From: JANYCG01 sp031386665
Lineage (GTDB): Bacteria > Pseudomonadota > Gammaproteobacteria > Burkholderiales > Burkholderiaceae_C
Direction of reading: 5' to 3'
Length of the DNA stretch: 64,000 bases
Assembly: GCA_031386665.1 (NCBI GenBank)
Contig: JANNCN010000070.1
Coordinates: 1-64,000 of the forward strand
Shown here: positions 8,285-16,419 of the stretch, piece after piece
How the letters are laid out: every line of letters begins with the position of its first letter
Position numbering within the stretch: the stretch's first letter is position 1
Made by a program: the position numbers and the translations under genes
The notes under the pieces: model-generated
Seen by the model: the letters and a program-made list of their open reading frames with translations, nothing else
What the model was told of the DNA's origin: nothing
Databases searched by the model: none

Positions 8285-9262
8285 TTATGCCGCCCTACCA
8301 ATGCGCGCCGTCGCCTGCCGCTTCACTGCCAGCATGATGTGCGCGTACCGCATGGCACTCGCTGGACTGCGATGATTCAACACCGCTTGCACGTCCACCA
8401 GCCCACCGCCTGAACTCAGAATGGCCGTGGCCGTGCCGTGGCGTAGCTTGTGGATCGTCATGTCAGCCGGGAATTTCAGCGCCTTGCGCGCCTGGTCTAC
8501 GTAGTAGCGCGCGCTGAAGTACGCGGGCGGATTTACCTTGAATGCGCTGCGCACCTTGGGGTGGATCGGCTGCACGTCGGCATCGCCGTTTTTGCTGGTT
8601 TCCATGGTGATGGTCTGCGCTTGGTGATCGATGACGGCTTCAGCCAGCTCGGTATAGCGCTTACCCTGATACCAAAGCTTGCGGATCATGGCGCGGGTGG
8701 GGCGGTGCTTGACTTGGCTGGCCAACTCCAGCATCTGGCGGCGGCTGTAGAACGCCGTGCTCATGTTGTTGACCTGTGGCACTGTCATGCGCGCCGTGGG
8801 CTTGGCTTCCCCGCCTATGCCGTGGTGCTTCCACGCAAAGTTCACGGCACTGCGTAGGTAGGCAATGCGATTTTTCAGGGTGGCTGGGGCCAACGGGTTG
8901 CCGTCTTCCCCAATGTGCCGAAGCTGAATGGCTTTGCTGATATCGGCCAGCGCTGAAAACGGACGGCCCTGATAAAAGGGAAGGATCAGATTCAGGGCGC
9001 GCGCGACTTCAATCCCATGTTTCAAACCGGGCACTCGGTGTTCAAGGTAGATGGCGACGGCATCTTCAATGAGAGGATCGGAACGACCTGAGCCGGTGGC
9101 CTGGGCGTACAGTTCGCCCGATGTTTTGATGTCGTAAGCTGTCGCTTGGGCGTTATTCCAAGCTTTAGGAAGGCGCTTGACAACCCGGATTTGTTGTCGG
9201 TTGATGCTGCGGTCGAACTCAAATACCCAGCAACTGCGGCTTTTGTCTCGGTAAATCGGCAT
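8285..9262 (-). CDS. Tyrosine-family phage integrase
   Basis: Site-specific recombinase of 325 residues that inserts and excises the prophage. The catalytic set is visible: Arg202 (QGKRYTEL), Lys224 (TSKNGD), His271 and Arg274 (HKLRHG), His297 (LNHRS) and nucleophile Tyr306 (MRYAHI). The N-terminal part has a short AP2-like arm region followed by a SAM-like core-binding domain. The gene reads toward tRNA-Cys. It overlaps the excisionase-like frame upstream. Confidence 0.95.
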   Translation of the reverse strand: MPIYRDKSRSCWVFEFDRSINRQQIRVVKRLPKAWNNAQATAYDIKTSGELYAQATGSGRSDPLIEDAVAIYLEHRVPGLKHGIEVARALNLILPFYQGRPFSALADISKAIQLRHIGEDGNPLAPATLKNRIAYLRSAVNFAWKHHGIGGEAKPTARMTVPQVNNMSTAFYSRRQMLELASQVKHRPTRAMIRKLWYQGKRYTELAEAVIDHQAQTITMETSKNGDADVQPIHPKVRSAFKVNPPAYFSARYYVDQARKALKFPADMTIHKLRHGTATAILSSGGGLVDVQAVLNHRSPASAMRYAHIMLAVKRQATARIGRAA

Positions 9263-9408
9263 TTGGCTTTGTACTCCAGAAGGTCGGACTCTTCAATGAC
9301 GATTTTGCGCCCAAAACGGCAGCACGGAATAGGGCCAGACGGCGCCAGCAGGGCGTACACTGCGCTCTGGCTGATTCCGAGGGCAGAGGCGGCTTGAAGT
9401 GGGGTCAC
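9022..9408 (-). CDS. Excisionase-like helix-turn-helix protein
   Basis: The first 50 or so residues (PLQAASALGISQSAVYALL, then a wing ending RKIVIEESDLLEYK) look like a MerR/excisionase-type HTH_17 domain. The GTG start at 9408 overlaps the preceding stop as GTGA. The frame stays open for 241 bases into the integrase gene, so the C-terminal half is coded on top of the integrase N-terminus and may have little function. Likely directs excision or regulates int. Confidence 0.6.
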   Translation of the reverse strand: MTPLQAASALGISQSAVYALLAPSGPIPCCRFGRKIVIEESDLLEYKAKCRFTETKAAVAGYLSSTAASTDNKSGLSSAFLKLGITPKRQLTTSKHRANCTPRPPAQVVPILSLKMPSPSTLNTECPV

Positions 9409-9854
9409 GTCTGCCCCAGCCTACACTGTGTCAGCCAGTCGGACATTGCCTTGCAGTCTTTCTGGGCAAGGAAAATCCGTCCATCTCTGATACAGTCATG
9501 GGCTAATTTAATGTCATACGGTGCTGTGAAGTCGAAGTATTGAACGACTTCACTTTCATAGCCTAGAACCCAAACTAAGGTTCCTTCAGGCGGCATCACA
9601 CTCTCTGGCGCGACAAGCTCACGCCAGTTGATCGTGACCATACGCTTTTGAGCGGGCTTCCAGATGTAAACGGACGTTTCTTCAAAACTAGGCAGGCCGT
9701 TATCAACACTGCCCAGTGAGGGAATTCCCATAAATTTTATGCACCAACGCATCGTCGGGCTGTCCCCCTTCTGGCCACCCTCGTACCATGCCGCCATAGC
9801 TCTGTAAAACACAGGCGCGAACTCCTCACCAATCCATTCGGTTTTTTCAGTCAT
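9405..9854 (-). CDS. Uncharacterised phage protein of the left operon
   Basis: 149 residues, no family recognised. It is rich in aromatic and acidic residues with no membrane segment. The ATG at 9854 has AAAGGA upstream and overlaps the previous stop as ATGA, so it is translationally coupled. Confidence 0.65.
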   Translation of the reverse strand: MTEKTEWIGEEFAPVFYRAMAAWYEGGQKGDSPTMRWCIKFMGIPSLGSVDNGLPSFEETSVYIWKPAQKRMVTINWRELVAPESVMPPEGTLVWVLGYESEVVQYFDFTAPYDIKLAHDCIRDGRIFLAQKDCKAMSDWLTQCRLGQT

Positions 9855-10402
9855 GATTTGTTCCTTTGTTTGAGCAACATTCCATTTGCGGCGTCTATTG
9901 CTGCGGCCCAAACAGTGCGCGGGTCTGGGTTGCCTCTGTAGGGGCACCATTCGTCAAACATCTGCTGCTCTTCAAGCGGCGTAATTGTTTGGGCTGGCTC
10001 CTGATCTGGCGGCACTTCGCGTGCACCTGCGGCGAGGAACAAAGCCCGAATCTTCCACGAACCGTCTTCAATGGTGTTCAGGCGGTGCTGTTCGTTGTTA
10101 AAGTTATGCCACTCTCCGTTTGTTCCTTGGAATTGCTCTGCCACAGGCTCCTGCGCCTCAAGCGCTGCCAGCTTGGCCTGGCACTCGGCAAGCTCGGCTT
10201 TCACAGCCTTTAAATCAGCAAGCGCCTGGGTGCATAAATCTGCTGTGTATTTGGCGCTTTGCACTGCGCTGTCGCGCGCCTCTGTCGCCGCCTCTAGTTG
10301 ATCGGCCAAGCTGCTTAGTGCGTAAACAGCAGTGCCATCTGTTACCTGTTTAGCTAAAACCCTAGCCCGTGCTAGTGTTGTTGGCTTTTTGGTGTCGGTC
10401 AT
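9851..10402 (-). CDS. Ea22-like coiled-coil phage protein
   Basis: 183 residues. The first half is an alanine-rich coiled coil (AELAECQAKLAALEAQEP), and the second half carries the FLAAGAREVPP segment typical of Ea22-like early proteins. It is a partial paralogue of the protein at 11077-11898: the AECxAKLAALEAQEP and LAAGARE blocks are shared even at DNA level. Role unknown; accessory early functions are usual. Confidence 0.7.
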   Translation of the reverse strand: MTDTKKPTTLARARVLAKQVTDGTAVYALSSLADQLEAATEARDSAVQSAKYTADLCTQALADLKAVKAELAECQAKLAALEAQEPVAEQFQGTNGEWHNFNNEQHRLNTIEDGSWKIRALFLAAGAREVPPDQEPAQTITPLEEQQMFDEWCPYRGNPDPRTVWAAAIDAANGMLLKQRNKS

Positions 10403-10403
10403 T

Positions 10404-10679
10404 TCAATAGTCTCCTTTGCCGCGAGAAGCGTTCAACACGTCTACTATTCGGTCAACGTTAGCTTGGTTGATCGCGATACGTTCCGCACGCTTCGCGGCT
10501 CGTTTTGCGTCAACCTGCGCGTTCCATGCCTCAATCTCAGGCGTGCTTCTGGGGGCTTTCGTGTACGTTGTGCGCTTACGCCATGTCGGTTTGGCTGCGG
10601 CGGTCAGACTGGTGCCGCCTAGCCCCATCGTCGCAATAGACAACGCTGCGGAGAAAAGGATTGATTTAGTGTTGATCAT
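10404..10679 (-). CDS. Small exported basic protein
   Basis: 91 residues. A hydrophobic N-terminus (ILFSAALSIATMGLGGTSL) ending near Ala-Ala-Ala-Lys looks like a signal peptide. The mature part is highly basic with Arg/Lys/Ala clusters. It is coupled to the upstream gene by an ATGA overlap. Function not recognised. Confidence 0.55.
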   Translation of the reverse strand: MINTKSILFSAALSIATMGLGGTSLTAAAKPTWRKRTTYTKAPRSTPEIEAWNAQVDAKRAAKRAERIAINQANVDRIVDVLNASRGKGDY

Positions 10680-11080
10680 TTCAATGGCTCCGTTGCAGAG
10701 GCTAGTGCTGTATTCACAGCCTTTGCGATCCCAGATGGGTGACAGACGTGTGAAATCACATCACCAGAATCAACGAGGACTAGAACCCACTTCCCGCCGA
10801 CATTGAGTGAAACTTTGCATTGGCCCTTTGTGTCGCGCTCTAGTTGGACAGCAGCCCATCGATTAGGCAAGACCGGCTCTCCCATGAAAGTCGGCGATTC
10901 TGACACCAGCTTCCGACCCTTTGGCCCAGATGCATAGGCTGCTTGCGCCTGCATGATTGCTATAGCTTCAGTCACGATTTTTGGTGTGACCTCCCTTGTG
11001 TAGTTGCCATCGTAGTCGCGGGACATGATGCGGTTTGAGTTAAGCGCTTCCAGCACCTTCTTTGCGTCTTCTTTGTTCAT
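10676..11080 (-). CDS. Uncharacterised phage early protein
   Basis: 134 residues, soluble, no family recognised. The N-terminal helix is followed by a beta-rich C-terminal part (CKVSLNVGGKWVLVLVDSGD). ATGA overlaps join it to both neighbours. Confidence 0.6.
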   Translation of the reverse strand: MNKEDAKKVLEALNSNRIMSRDYDGNYTREVTPKIVTEAIAIMQAQAAYASGPKGRKLVSESPTFMGEPVLPNRWAAVQLERDTKGQCKVSLNVGGKWVLVLVDSGDVISHVCHPSGIAKAVNTALASATEPLK

Positions 11081-11898
11081 AACAGCCCTTTCATTGCTGT
11101 GACAGCATCTTTAATTCCGTTGTTGTAAATTCTGCCGGTGCTGTGGATTTTGTTTTCGTGCGCTTCGCTCAAACGCTCATCTTCAGCCGCTGCAATGCAC
11201 TCCTTAATCGCCTGCTTGCGGCCTGCTTCAAAGGTCTCCTGATAGCTTGGCTCTTTTTCGGTTGTAGCCCACCACGCTTCAAAGGCCCCACGGGATTTGT
11301 CGGTCATATCAATCTCCCCATCTGCGCAGCCACATGAAGGCGGGCCAAGTTGAGCAAGCATTGATCGTTGTTGTTCATCCGTCATCGGCTGCGTTTCGCG
11401 TGCTACTACTTTAGCTCCTGTAATAAGCGTGACGGCATCATTCCAATCATCAGCTTTGCATTGCCCTTTTTCACAGCCGCACGCTGAATACGAACAATTT
11501 TTAAACGCGATAGGCGCTGGCTCGCGTGCTCCTGCGGCGAGATAGAGTTTGTCGCCGTCTTGCGGCGTGTATTGGCCCCATTGAAAGGCAAAACGGCCTG
11601 CCAACGCTAACACGGTGGCGATAGGTTCCTGCGCCTCAAGCGCTGCCAGCTTGGCTTTCAAGTCTTCATTCGCCTGCCACATGCGGGCCGCATAATCTGA
11701 CTTATTGATAACCTCGCTTTTCAACCCGAAAAGCTCTACTTCAGCCGCCGCCAGCTTGGCCCGGCACTCGGCTAGTTCCGCCTCCATGCGTCTGACCTCG
11801 GCATAGAATGCAATGCGGTTTTCGACGCGCGCAGAGAATGGCGCGTTGTCTTCACATGCAGCCGGACAATCCTTGAACAACTCCACAATCTTGCTCAT
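11077..11898 (-). CDS. Ea22-like coiled-coil protein, larger paralogue
   Basis: 273 residues. An N-terminal coiled coil (about 30-90) contains AELAECRAKLAA and KAKLAALEAQEP, followed by LYLAAGAREPAP, a cysteine cluster (CSYSACGCEKGQC) and a C-terminal FEAWWATTEKEPSYQETFEAGRK block usual in Ea22-like proteins. Paralogue of the gene at 9851. Coupled by ATGA on both sides. Confidence 0.65.
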   Translation of the reverse strand: MSKIVELFKDCPAACEDNAPFSARVENRIAFYAEVRRMEAELAECRAKLAAAEVELFGLKSEVINKSDYAARMWQANEDLKAKLAALEAQEPIATVLALAGRFAFQWGQYTPQDGDKLYLAAGAREPAPIAFKNCSYSACGCEKGQCKADDWNDAVTLITGAKVVARETQPMTDEQQRSMLAQLGPPSCGCADGEIDMTDKSRGAFEAWWATTEKEPSYQETFEAGRKQAIKECIAAAEDERLSEAHENKIHSTGRIYNNGIKDAVTAMKGLL

Positions 11899-12206
11899 GT
11901 TGTTTTCTCCTTTGCGATGGCTGCTGATTTGCGCAGGTAGCTCTGCACGTCATCGGTTGCCTTGTTGTAGGCGGTTTCTACGCGGCGCTCGTCGTCAACG
12001 GTGGCGTCCGGGTACCCCGTCGTTGTCTCCATTGCACGGGAAGCTCTGTAGTAACCGAGCAGCACGTCCCGCTCGGCTGTGAGTCGGTCAATGGTGTCTG
12101 CAATGCGGTCAGCGTTCGCTTGGCTGATCGTGCCGTGCACATCGCGCAACATGATCAGCGCGTCCTTGACGGAAAGCAGTGGGCTTGGTTCTTTGGTGTC
12201 GGTCAT
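11895..12206 (-). CDS. Small helical phage early protein
   Basis: 103 residues, largely alpha-helical, with an ISQANADRIADTIDRLTAER segment; the start MTDTKEP resembles that of the protein at 10402. No function recognised. ATGA overlaps on both sides. Confidence 0.6.
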   Translation of the reverse strand: MTDTKEPSPLLSVKDALIMLRDVHGTISQANADRIADTIDRLTAERDVLLGYYRASRAMETTTGYPDATVDDERRVETAYNKATDDVQSYLRKSAAIAKEKTT

Positions 12207-12799
12207 CCGGCAATCTCCTTCAATGCTTCGTCGCGGGCTTGATTCAACTCGGCCATCTTGGTTGGGTCGCCGCCCTTGTCCGGGTGATGTTCGCTAGCCA
12301 GCGCGCGATAGTTAAACTTGATTTCAGCCTCAGTGACAGGGCCGATGCCGCACTGCAAGACCTCGCGCCATGGCCGCTTCATGCCCGCCACAATCGGCGC
12401 TGCCAGCGCTGTGAACCCAGTAAACGCCCGCTCCATCATGGAGCTGCTGCCGTGGCGCTCGATGGCCCGCAAGGCCTCAATCGTCTTGGCAATGGCGTGG
12501 ATGTTCTCGTGGATCGTCCAGTAGCTATCGCAAGCAAATACCATGGGCTTTTTCTGGCGCTGAAAGAACACAGCTACACCCGTGTCACCGACGTAGCCCT
12601 GGCGGGCGTAAGGCATGCCGTCCTGACGGTACTGGGCATTGCTGCTGATGACCGGGAGCGTGCCGCCCAGCTTGCGGATTTCGTCCAGAAGGCCGCGCGT
12701 GGCTTTCTCCATGCCTGTCGAGAACTGCGACTTGCCGGGGTTTTGAGTGCGCTTCCAGCCTGCGGGCCATTGAAGCGGGTATTGGCGTTCTGGGGTCAT
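12203..12799 (-). CDS. Phage J-domain (DnaJ-like) protein
   Basis: 198 residues. A phage-specific domain (about 1-150, WPAGWKRTQNPGKSQFS) is followed by a C-terminal J-domain with HPD at 172-174 (ASEHHPDKGG). J-domains stimulate DnaK ATPase, so it may recruit host DnaK, much as lambda replication does. It sits between the Exo-like nuclease and Ea22-like genes, in a recombination operon. The J-domain is short, seeming to lack most of helix I and ending soon after helix III. Confidence 0.8.
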   Translation of the reverse strand: MTPERQYPLQWPAGWKRTQNPGKSQFSTGMEKATRGLLDEIRKLGGTLPVISSNAQYRQDGMPYARQGYVGDTGVAVFFQRQKKPMVFACDSYWTIHENIHAIAKTIEALRAIERHGSSSMMERAFTGFTALAAPIVAGMKRPWREVLQCGIGPVTEAEIKFNYRALASEHHPDKGGDPTKMAELNQARDEALKEIAG

Positions 12800-12801
12800 G
12801 G

Positions 12802-13470
12802 TTACGCTACCTTCAAAGCCAAGTCGGCATTGGCGGGCTTCATCAGCACGCGCTGGTTTTGATTGACCAGTGCCGCGAACTCGACAAGATCAGCCTCCAG
12901 CGCTTCGATGTATTCTTCGTCCCGCTCCACCCGCTTGCGCCATAGCTCTTTGCCGATGGGCTCAAGCGCTGGGCAGTACAGGCAGAACTCCCAATACTTT
13001 CGGTCGGTGACGTACATGCAGCCCTGCACCTGGTCAAGGTAGTCGCTGAAGTCGCCATCAATCAGGATGTCGCGCAGCTTCTCGGGTGACACCAAGCACT
13101 TGTACTCACTGCCGCCGTCGTCATCAATCAGGCCGTCTGCGCTAGCACCGAACAGGCGGTCATCGGTGAGCACGAACCCGGCGCGCATGATGCTCAAACC
13201 CGTCTGGATTTCATGCGCCATGCGTGCGGCGGGCTCCAGTTCGTGGCCGCGCTTCATCTGCCACGTTTCAAAGCCTTCGTCCAAGGGCTTGCCGCTGATG
13301 CGCTCAATGGCCAAGCGAAAAGCGTAGTCTTTGGCGGCTTCGGTAAATTGGCCGGCATTCTTGCCCGTTTTGAGTTTCGAGCGGGCAACCCTGAACATGC
13401 TGGCGGTGATGATGCCCGCTCTGGCGGCATGCCAGCCCTCGCTCCCTTGCTCACAATGCACGAGGATCAT
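12802..13470 (-). CDS. Lambda Exo/YqaJ-type 5'-3' exonuclease
   Basis: 222 residues. It degrades the 5' strand of duplex DNA to make tails for the annealing protein. Catalytic residues Asp112 (GASADGL), Glu122 and Lys124 (SEYKC) each lie seven before lambda Exo Asp119, Glu129 and Lys131. It overlaps the RecT-type gene by ATGA, the usual two-gene arrangement of phage recombination systems. Confidence 0.92.
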   Translation of the reverse strand: MILVHCEQGSEGWHAARAGIITASMFRVARSKLKTGKNAGQFTEAAKDYAFRLAIERISGKPLDEGFETWQMKRGHELEPAARMAHEIQTGLSIMRAGFVLTDDRLFGASADGLIDDDGGSEYKCLVSPEKLRDILIDGDFSDYLDQVQGCMYVTDRKYWEFCLYCPALEPIGKELWRKRVERDEEYIEALEADLVEFAALVNQNQRVLMKPANADLALKVA

Positions 13471-14600
13471 GATGCACCTCGCATCGTTGCCAACAGGGCT
13501 TCATACTTGGCCGACAGTTCGGCGCGTTGATCGGGTGCAGCAACTTCGCCAATCCAATCGGCTGCAACGCTCAGAGCATCTTCATTTTTGGCCTTGAGCA
13601 TGTTGTCCAGCACGCTGGCATAGGTGACCTTCGGCGCGTCAGCCTTTGGCGGCTCTGGCTTCACTTCCGGTTTTGCCTCGGGTTTTGAGGTGTTTTCCAC
13701 AGTCCGGGCCTTGTCGGCAGCAGCAGCCGTTTCTTTGTTTTCATCGTGCACGCTGGCCAAGGTTACGCGGTTGTCTTTCCCGGTTTCAGCCCAGAATTTT
13801 TGATAAGCCTGCGCACCTTTGGCGGCAGCAGCTTGGGACGCGGCCAACAGCTCGGGTGGGACAACGGGGGCCACCACGTCAGCCTTGCCCATATCGCGCG
13901 GCCCGGTGTCCAGCTCGTCCGGCGTGTACACACCAAGAAGTACATCAGGGCAGTGCAGGCGCGTCCAGCGCTTGACGGCCAGGTACGCTATCTGCTGGCG
14001 CGGATCATCGGCCCACAGCGGTGAATTGCGCACGCGGCACTGAACCAGCAGCAATTCCAGCAGACGCGGTTTGTCTTCGCCCTTCATAGTGGCCCATACC
14101 CGAATGCCAAGACCATCCTCATCCTTGATCGTCCAAGCTGGCACACGGTATTTCAACGGCTTGCCGGTGTCTTCGTCCACTTTCTTTTTGGACTCGCGCT
14201 CTTCAAATTTACCCATGACTTTGGCCCAGTCCCCGAACCACTCGTAATTGATGCGATCCTTGGTAGGAGCCATGGTGTTGACCACGGCATTGACCAGTTG
14301 GGCCTCGTAACCCAAAGTGCCGCTGACAACGTGAGTCTTTTGCGCTACAGCGAAGGGGTTCATGCCCCACTGAGTGGCCTGCATCACCACGGCGAGACAG
14401 TCGCCCTGGTTCTTTTGTAAGTGGCGCGGCACTGTCGCCATGCCCTTGGCCATGATTTCGGCCACAGCCATCATTTGGTGAAAATGTGCCGGGTCTAGAA
14501 TCAACGCGGTACTGCCCGGTGATCGCATCTGAGCGACTGGATAGGCTTCAGTCTCAGTAGTTACCAGTGCGGTCGTTTCGGGTTTGGTGATGGTGTTCAT
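13467..14600 (-). CDS. RecT/Bet-type single-strand annealing protein
   Basis: 377 residues. The N-terminal annealing core (about 30-240) contains MNPFAVAQKTHVVSGTLGYE and the downstream RQQIAYLAVKRWTRLHCPD, both typical of the RecT family. A long alanine-, glutamate- and lysine-rich linker (about 265-330) precedes a small C-terminal helical domain. It is translated just before the exonuclease gene and coupled to it. Confidence 0.88.
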   Translation of the reverse strand: MNTITKPETTALVTTETEAYPVAQMRSPGSTALILDPAHFHQMMAVAEIMAKGMATVPRHLQKNQGDCLAVVMQATQWGMNPFAVAQKTHVVSGTLGYEAQLVNAVVNTMAPTKDRINYEWFGDWAKVMGKFEERESKKKVDEDTGKPLKYRVPAWTIKDEDGLGIRVWATMKGEDKPRLLELLLVQCRVRNSPLWADDPRQQIAYLAVKRWTRLHCPDVLLGVYTPDELDTGPRDMGKADVVAPVVPPELLAASQAAAAKGAQAYQKFWAETGKDNRVTLASVHDENKETAAAADKARTVENTSKPEAKPEVKPEPPKADAPKVTYASVLDNMLKAKNEDALSVAADWIGEVAAPDQRAELSAKYEALLATMRGAS

Positions 14601-15649
14601 GCTTGTGCTCCAGTGAATTCAGATTCGATGTGACGGCCCAAGGCCGGAAAGTCCATATCCATCAGCCATTCCAGAACCTTGGACTCATGCACGCGGTAGT
14701 GCAGCGCCAATGCCTCGGTAATAGCAATGTCGGTCGGACGCATGGGCTTGCGGATATTCGGCACGACCTTGACGGGCGCGGGTGCCACTGCCTGGGCATA
14801 AGCTGCTATTTGTTCTCCAAATGTCTTTTGCTCAACCATTGGAGCGGCAGCTACGGCTTCGCGGCGAGAAACCTCAGCCTCACGCGCAGCCAGATCATCA
14901 GCACGCTTTTGGATCGTTGCGGCTTCGGCATCACGCGCCACCTTGGCATCCGCTTCCTGCTTGTCGCGCAGCGCTTGGGCTTCGAGATCAATGCGGGCTT
15001 GCTCCGCCCGTTGTGCGGCCAATTCGGCCTGCTGGCGGGCCAGTTCAGTGGCTGCGGTTTCCTGCTCCACCTTGGCGGCATGGAGTTGGCTCAGAAGCGT
15101 GCAGGTTTCGTTGAAGGCGGTCATTGCCTCGTCGCCAAACTCTTCAAACGACAATTCGACCATGGCGGGCATGCCGTCGATCAACTGATTCAGGCGGTCT
15201 GATGTGCGGCACAGGTTGGCAGTCCCACGCACGTCCTTGATGGTCTGAATGCGGGCTTTGTGACCGGCAATGCGTTGGCGCTCGGCTTCGATTTCGGCCT
15301 GGCGGATAGCCTCAATGCGGTTTTCCTCCTCTGTGACGGCTTTGTCGTAAGCCAACTCAATCGGCGCGGCAATGGCGGTGATGCGCTTGGCTTCGCTGTC
15401 CACCAAGCGGCCATAGTCCAACGACGCCTGCTTCTCAGACTTGCGCGTCGCTTCAATGGCTGTGCGGAACGTCACCATTTCGGCGCGGTTCTTTTTGGTG
15501 GCTGCCAGCGCCTTGGCTGTAGAGACATCAGGCGGGCTGGTCAACACGCCGCCGTGCTTCTCCAGAATGAGGGCAATGCCTTGCTCGATTGGATTGAATA
15601 TCGCCACTTCGGAAAGTTTGGGCGCATCAATAACTTGCTGATTACTCAT
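14597..15649 (-). CDS. Coiled-coil protein of the recombination module
   Basis: 350 residues with a long coiled coil (about 115-260) rich in Glu, Ala and Arg and a conserved-looking C-terminal segment (VHESKVLEWLMDMDF). Similar coiled-coil proteins often precede recT in phage operons, possibly as anti-RecBCD or regulatory factors; this role is inference. The ATG at 15649 has GGAG upstream, and recT follows by ATGA overlap. Confidence 0.7.
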   Translation of the reverse strand: MSNQQVIDAPKLSEVAIFNPIEQGIALILEKHGGVLTSPPDVSTAKALAATKKNRAEMVTFRTAIEATRKSEKQASLDYGRLVDSEAKRITAIAAPIELAYDKAVTEEENRIEAIRQAEIEAERQRIAGHKARIQTIKDVRGTANLCRTSDRLNQLIDGMPAMVELSFEEFGDEAMTAFNETCTLLSQLHAAKVEQETAATELARQQAELAAQRAEQARIDLEAQALRDKQEADAKVARDAEAATIQKRADDLAAREAEVSRREAVAAAPMVEQKTFGEQIAAYAQAVAPAPVKVVPNIRKPMRPTDIAITEALALHYRVHESKVLEWLMDMDFPALGRHIESEFTGAQA

Positions 15650-15664
15650 GTATCACTCCATTGG

Positions 15665-15763
15665 TTAAGAATTTCGGCTTAAGTTGCCCCAAGCCCGCTT
15701 TGCCGACCTGATGCGACTTGCACCACCCCGGCGATAAAAAAAGTACAGGCGGACAAAAGTCAT
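15665..15763 (-). CDS. Tiny basic protein, 32 residues
   Basis: Sequence is strongly basic and aromatic (MTFVRLYFFYRRGG start). Its ATG forms an ATGA overlap with the stop of the 50-residue gene before it, which is the main evidence that it is translated. Function unknown. Confidence 0.5.
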   Translation of the reverse strand: MTFVRLYFFYRRGGASRIRSAKRAWGNLSRNS

Positions 15764-15912
15764 TGGCGCGGCTCCCTGCGGCGGTCGCTGTTTCTTCCGT
15801 CTCGCTCGTCTTCAATCGAGTCAATGCAGTGCGCAAGAATCACAGAGATGCAGAGGGCCACAACGCACCAAATCACAACTTTCCCGACTTCCCACCAAAT
15901 TTGGTCACTCAT
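15760..15912 (-). CDS. Tiny single-membrane-span protein, 50 residues
   Basis: One transmembrane segment (VVIWCVVALCISVILAHCI, about residues 11-29) then a charged tail (DERDGRNSDRRREPRQ). It overlaps the 42-residue gene upstream and the 32-residue gene downstream. Probably a small inner-membrane protein; role unknown. Confidence 0.55.
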   Translation of the reverse strand: MSDQIWWEVGKVVIWCVVALCISVILAHCIDSIEDERDGRNSDRRREPRQ

Positions 15913-16033
15913 GGTCAGATTTCTTTTTTCGTTCAGACCAGCGCTTTTCGACCCAGCGGTCAATCGCCCAAACAACCGCTGCGAAAACCATGGACGCCAA
16001 GCCCAAGCAGATCAATTCGTTGATGGTTTTCAT
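15905..16033 (-). CDS. Tiny single-membrane-span protein, 42 residues
   Basis: One hydrophobic helix (LICLGLASMVFAAVVWAI) then a basic tail (RWVEKRWSERKKKSDHE). The ATG at 16033 overlaps the upstream stop as ATGA, and its end overlaps the next ATG by eight bases, so it fits the coupled chain of the operon. Function unknown. Confidence 0.55.
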   Translation of the reverse strand: MKTINELICLGLASMVFAAVVWAIDRWVEKRWSERKKKSDHE

Positions 16034-16419
16034 TCGGCTTCAACCAAAAAGACTGCTGCTGTGGTGACCATTTCGCGCAGCAAATCACGCGCCTGCTGTG
16101 CCATGACGGCCTGCGGCATTGCGCTGTACGCGAGGTTTAAAACAAGTTGCATGGCCTGCGACATGTCCGGGCCGTTGTCTTTGCCAAATTTCAGCGAATC
16201 AACCAGAACTTCGGAAACCGTTTGCACCCGCATGGGTGAAAGGGCATCGTGGGCAAGAGGTCGATTCAGACGCTTTTCCCAATCGACAGTTGGCGGCGCA
16301 AATGTGGCAATTGCGTTGGCATCGCATTTTTTGCAGGCGGCAAGGAAGGCGGCTGCAAATTCGTCTTGTGCGTTTTCGGCGTGATCTTGCGGGAAATCCG
16401 AGAGAAGGCGGGCAGTCAC
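16030..16419 (-). CDS. Uncharacterised helical phage protein
   Basis: 129 residues, mostly alpha-helical, soluble. The GTG at 16419 overlaps the upstream stop as GTGA and is preferred to the distant in-frame ATG at 16500, which would overlap the upstream gene widely. No family recognised. Confidence 0.55.
   Translation of the reverse strand: MTARLLSDFPQDHAENAQDEFAAAFLAACKKCDANAIATFAPPTVDWEKRLNRPLAHDALSPMRVQTVSEVLVDSLKFGKDNGPDMSQAMQLVLNLAYSAMPQAVMAQQARDLLREMVTTAAVFLVEAE

Noticed and set aside
10355..10368. Sixth copy of the C-rich element on the minus strand
   Set aside because: Only CTAGGGTTTT is shared; the C-run is absent and it lies inside a gene in the early region.
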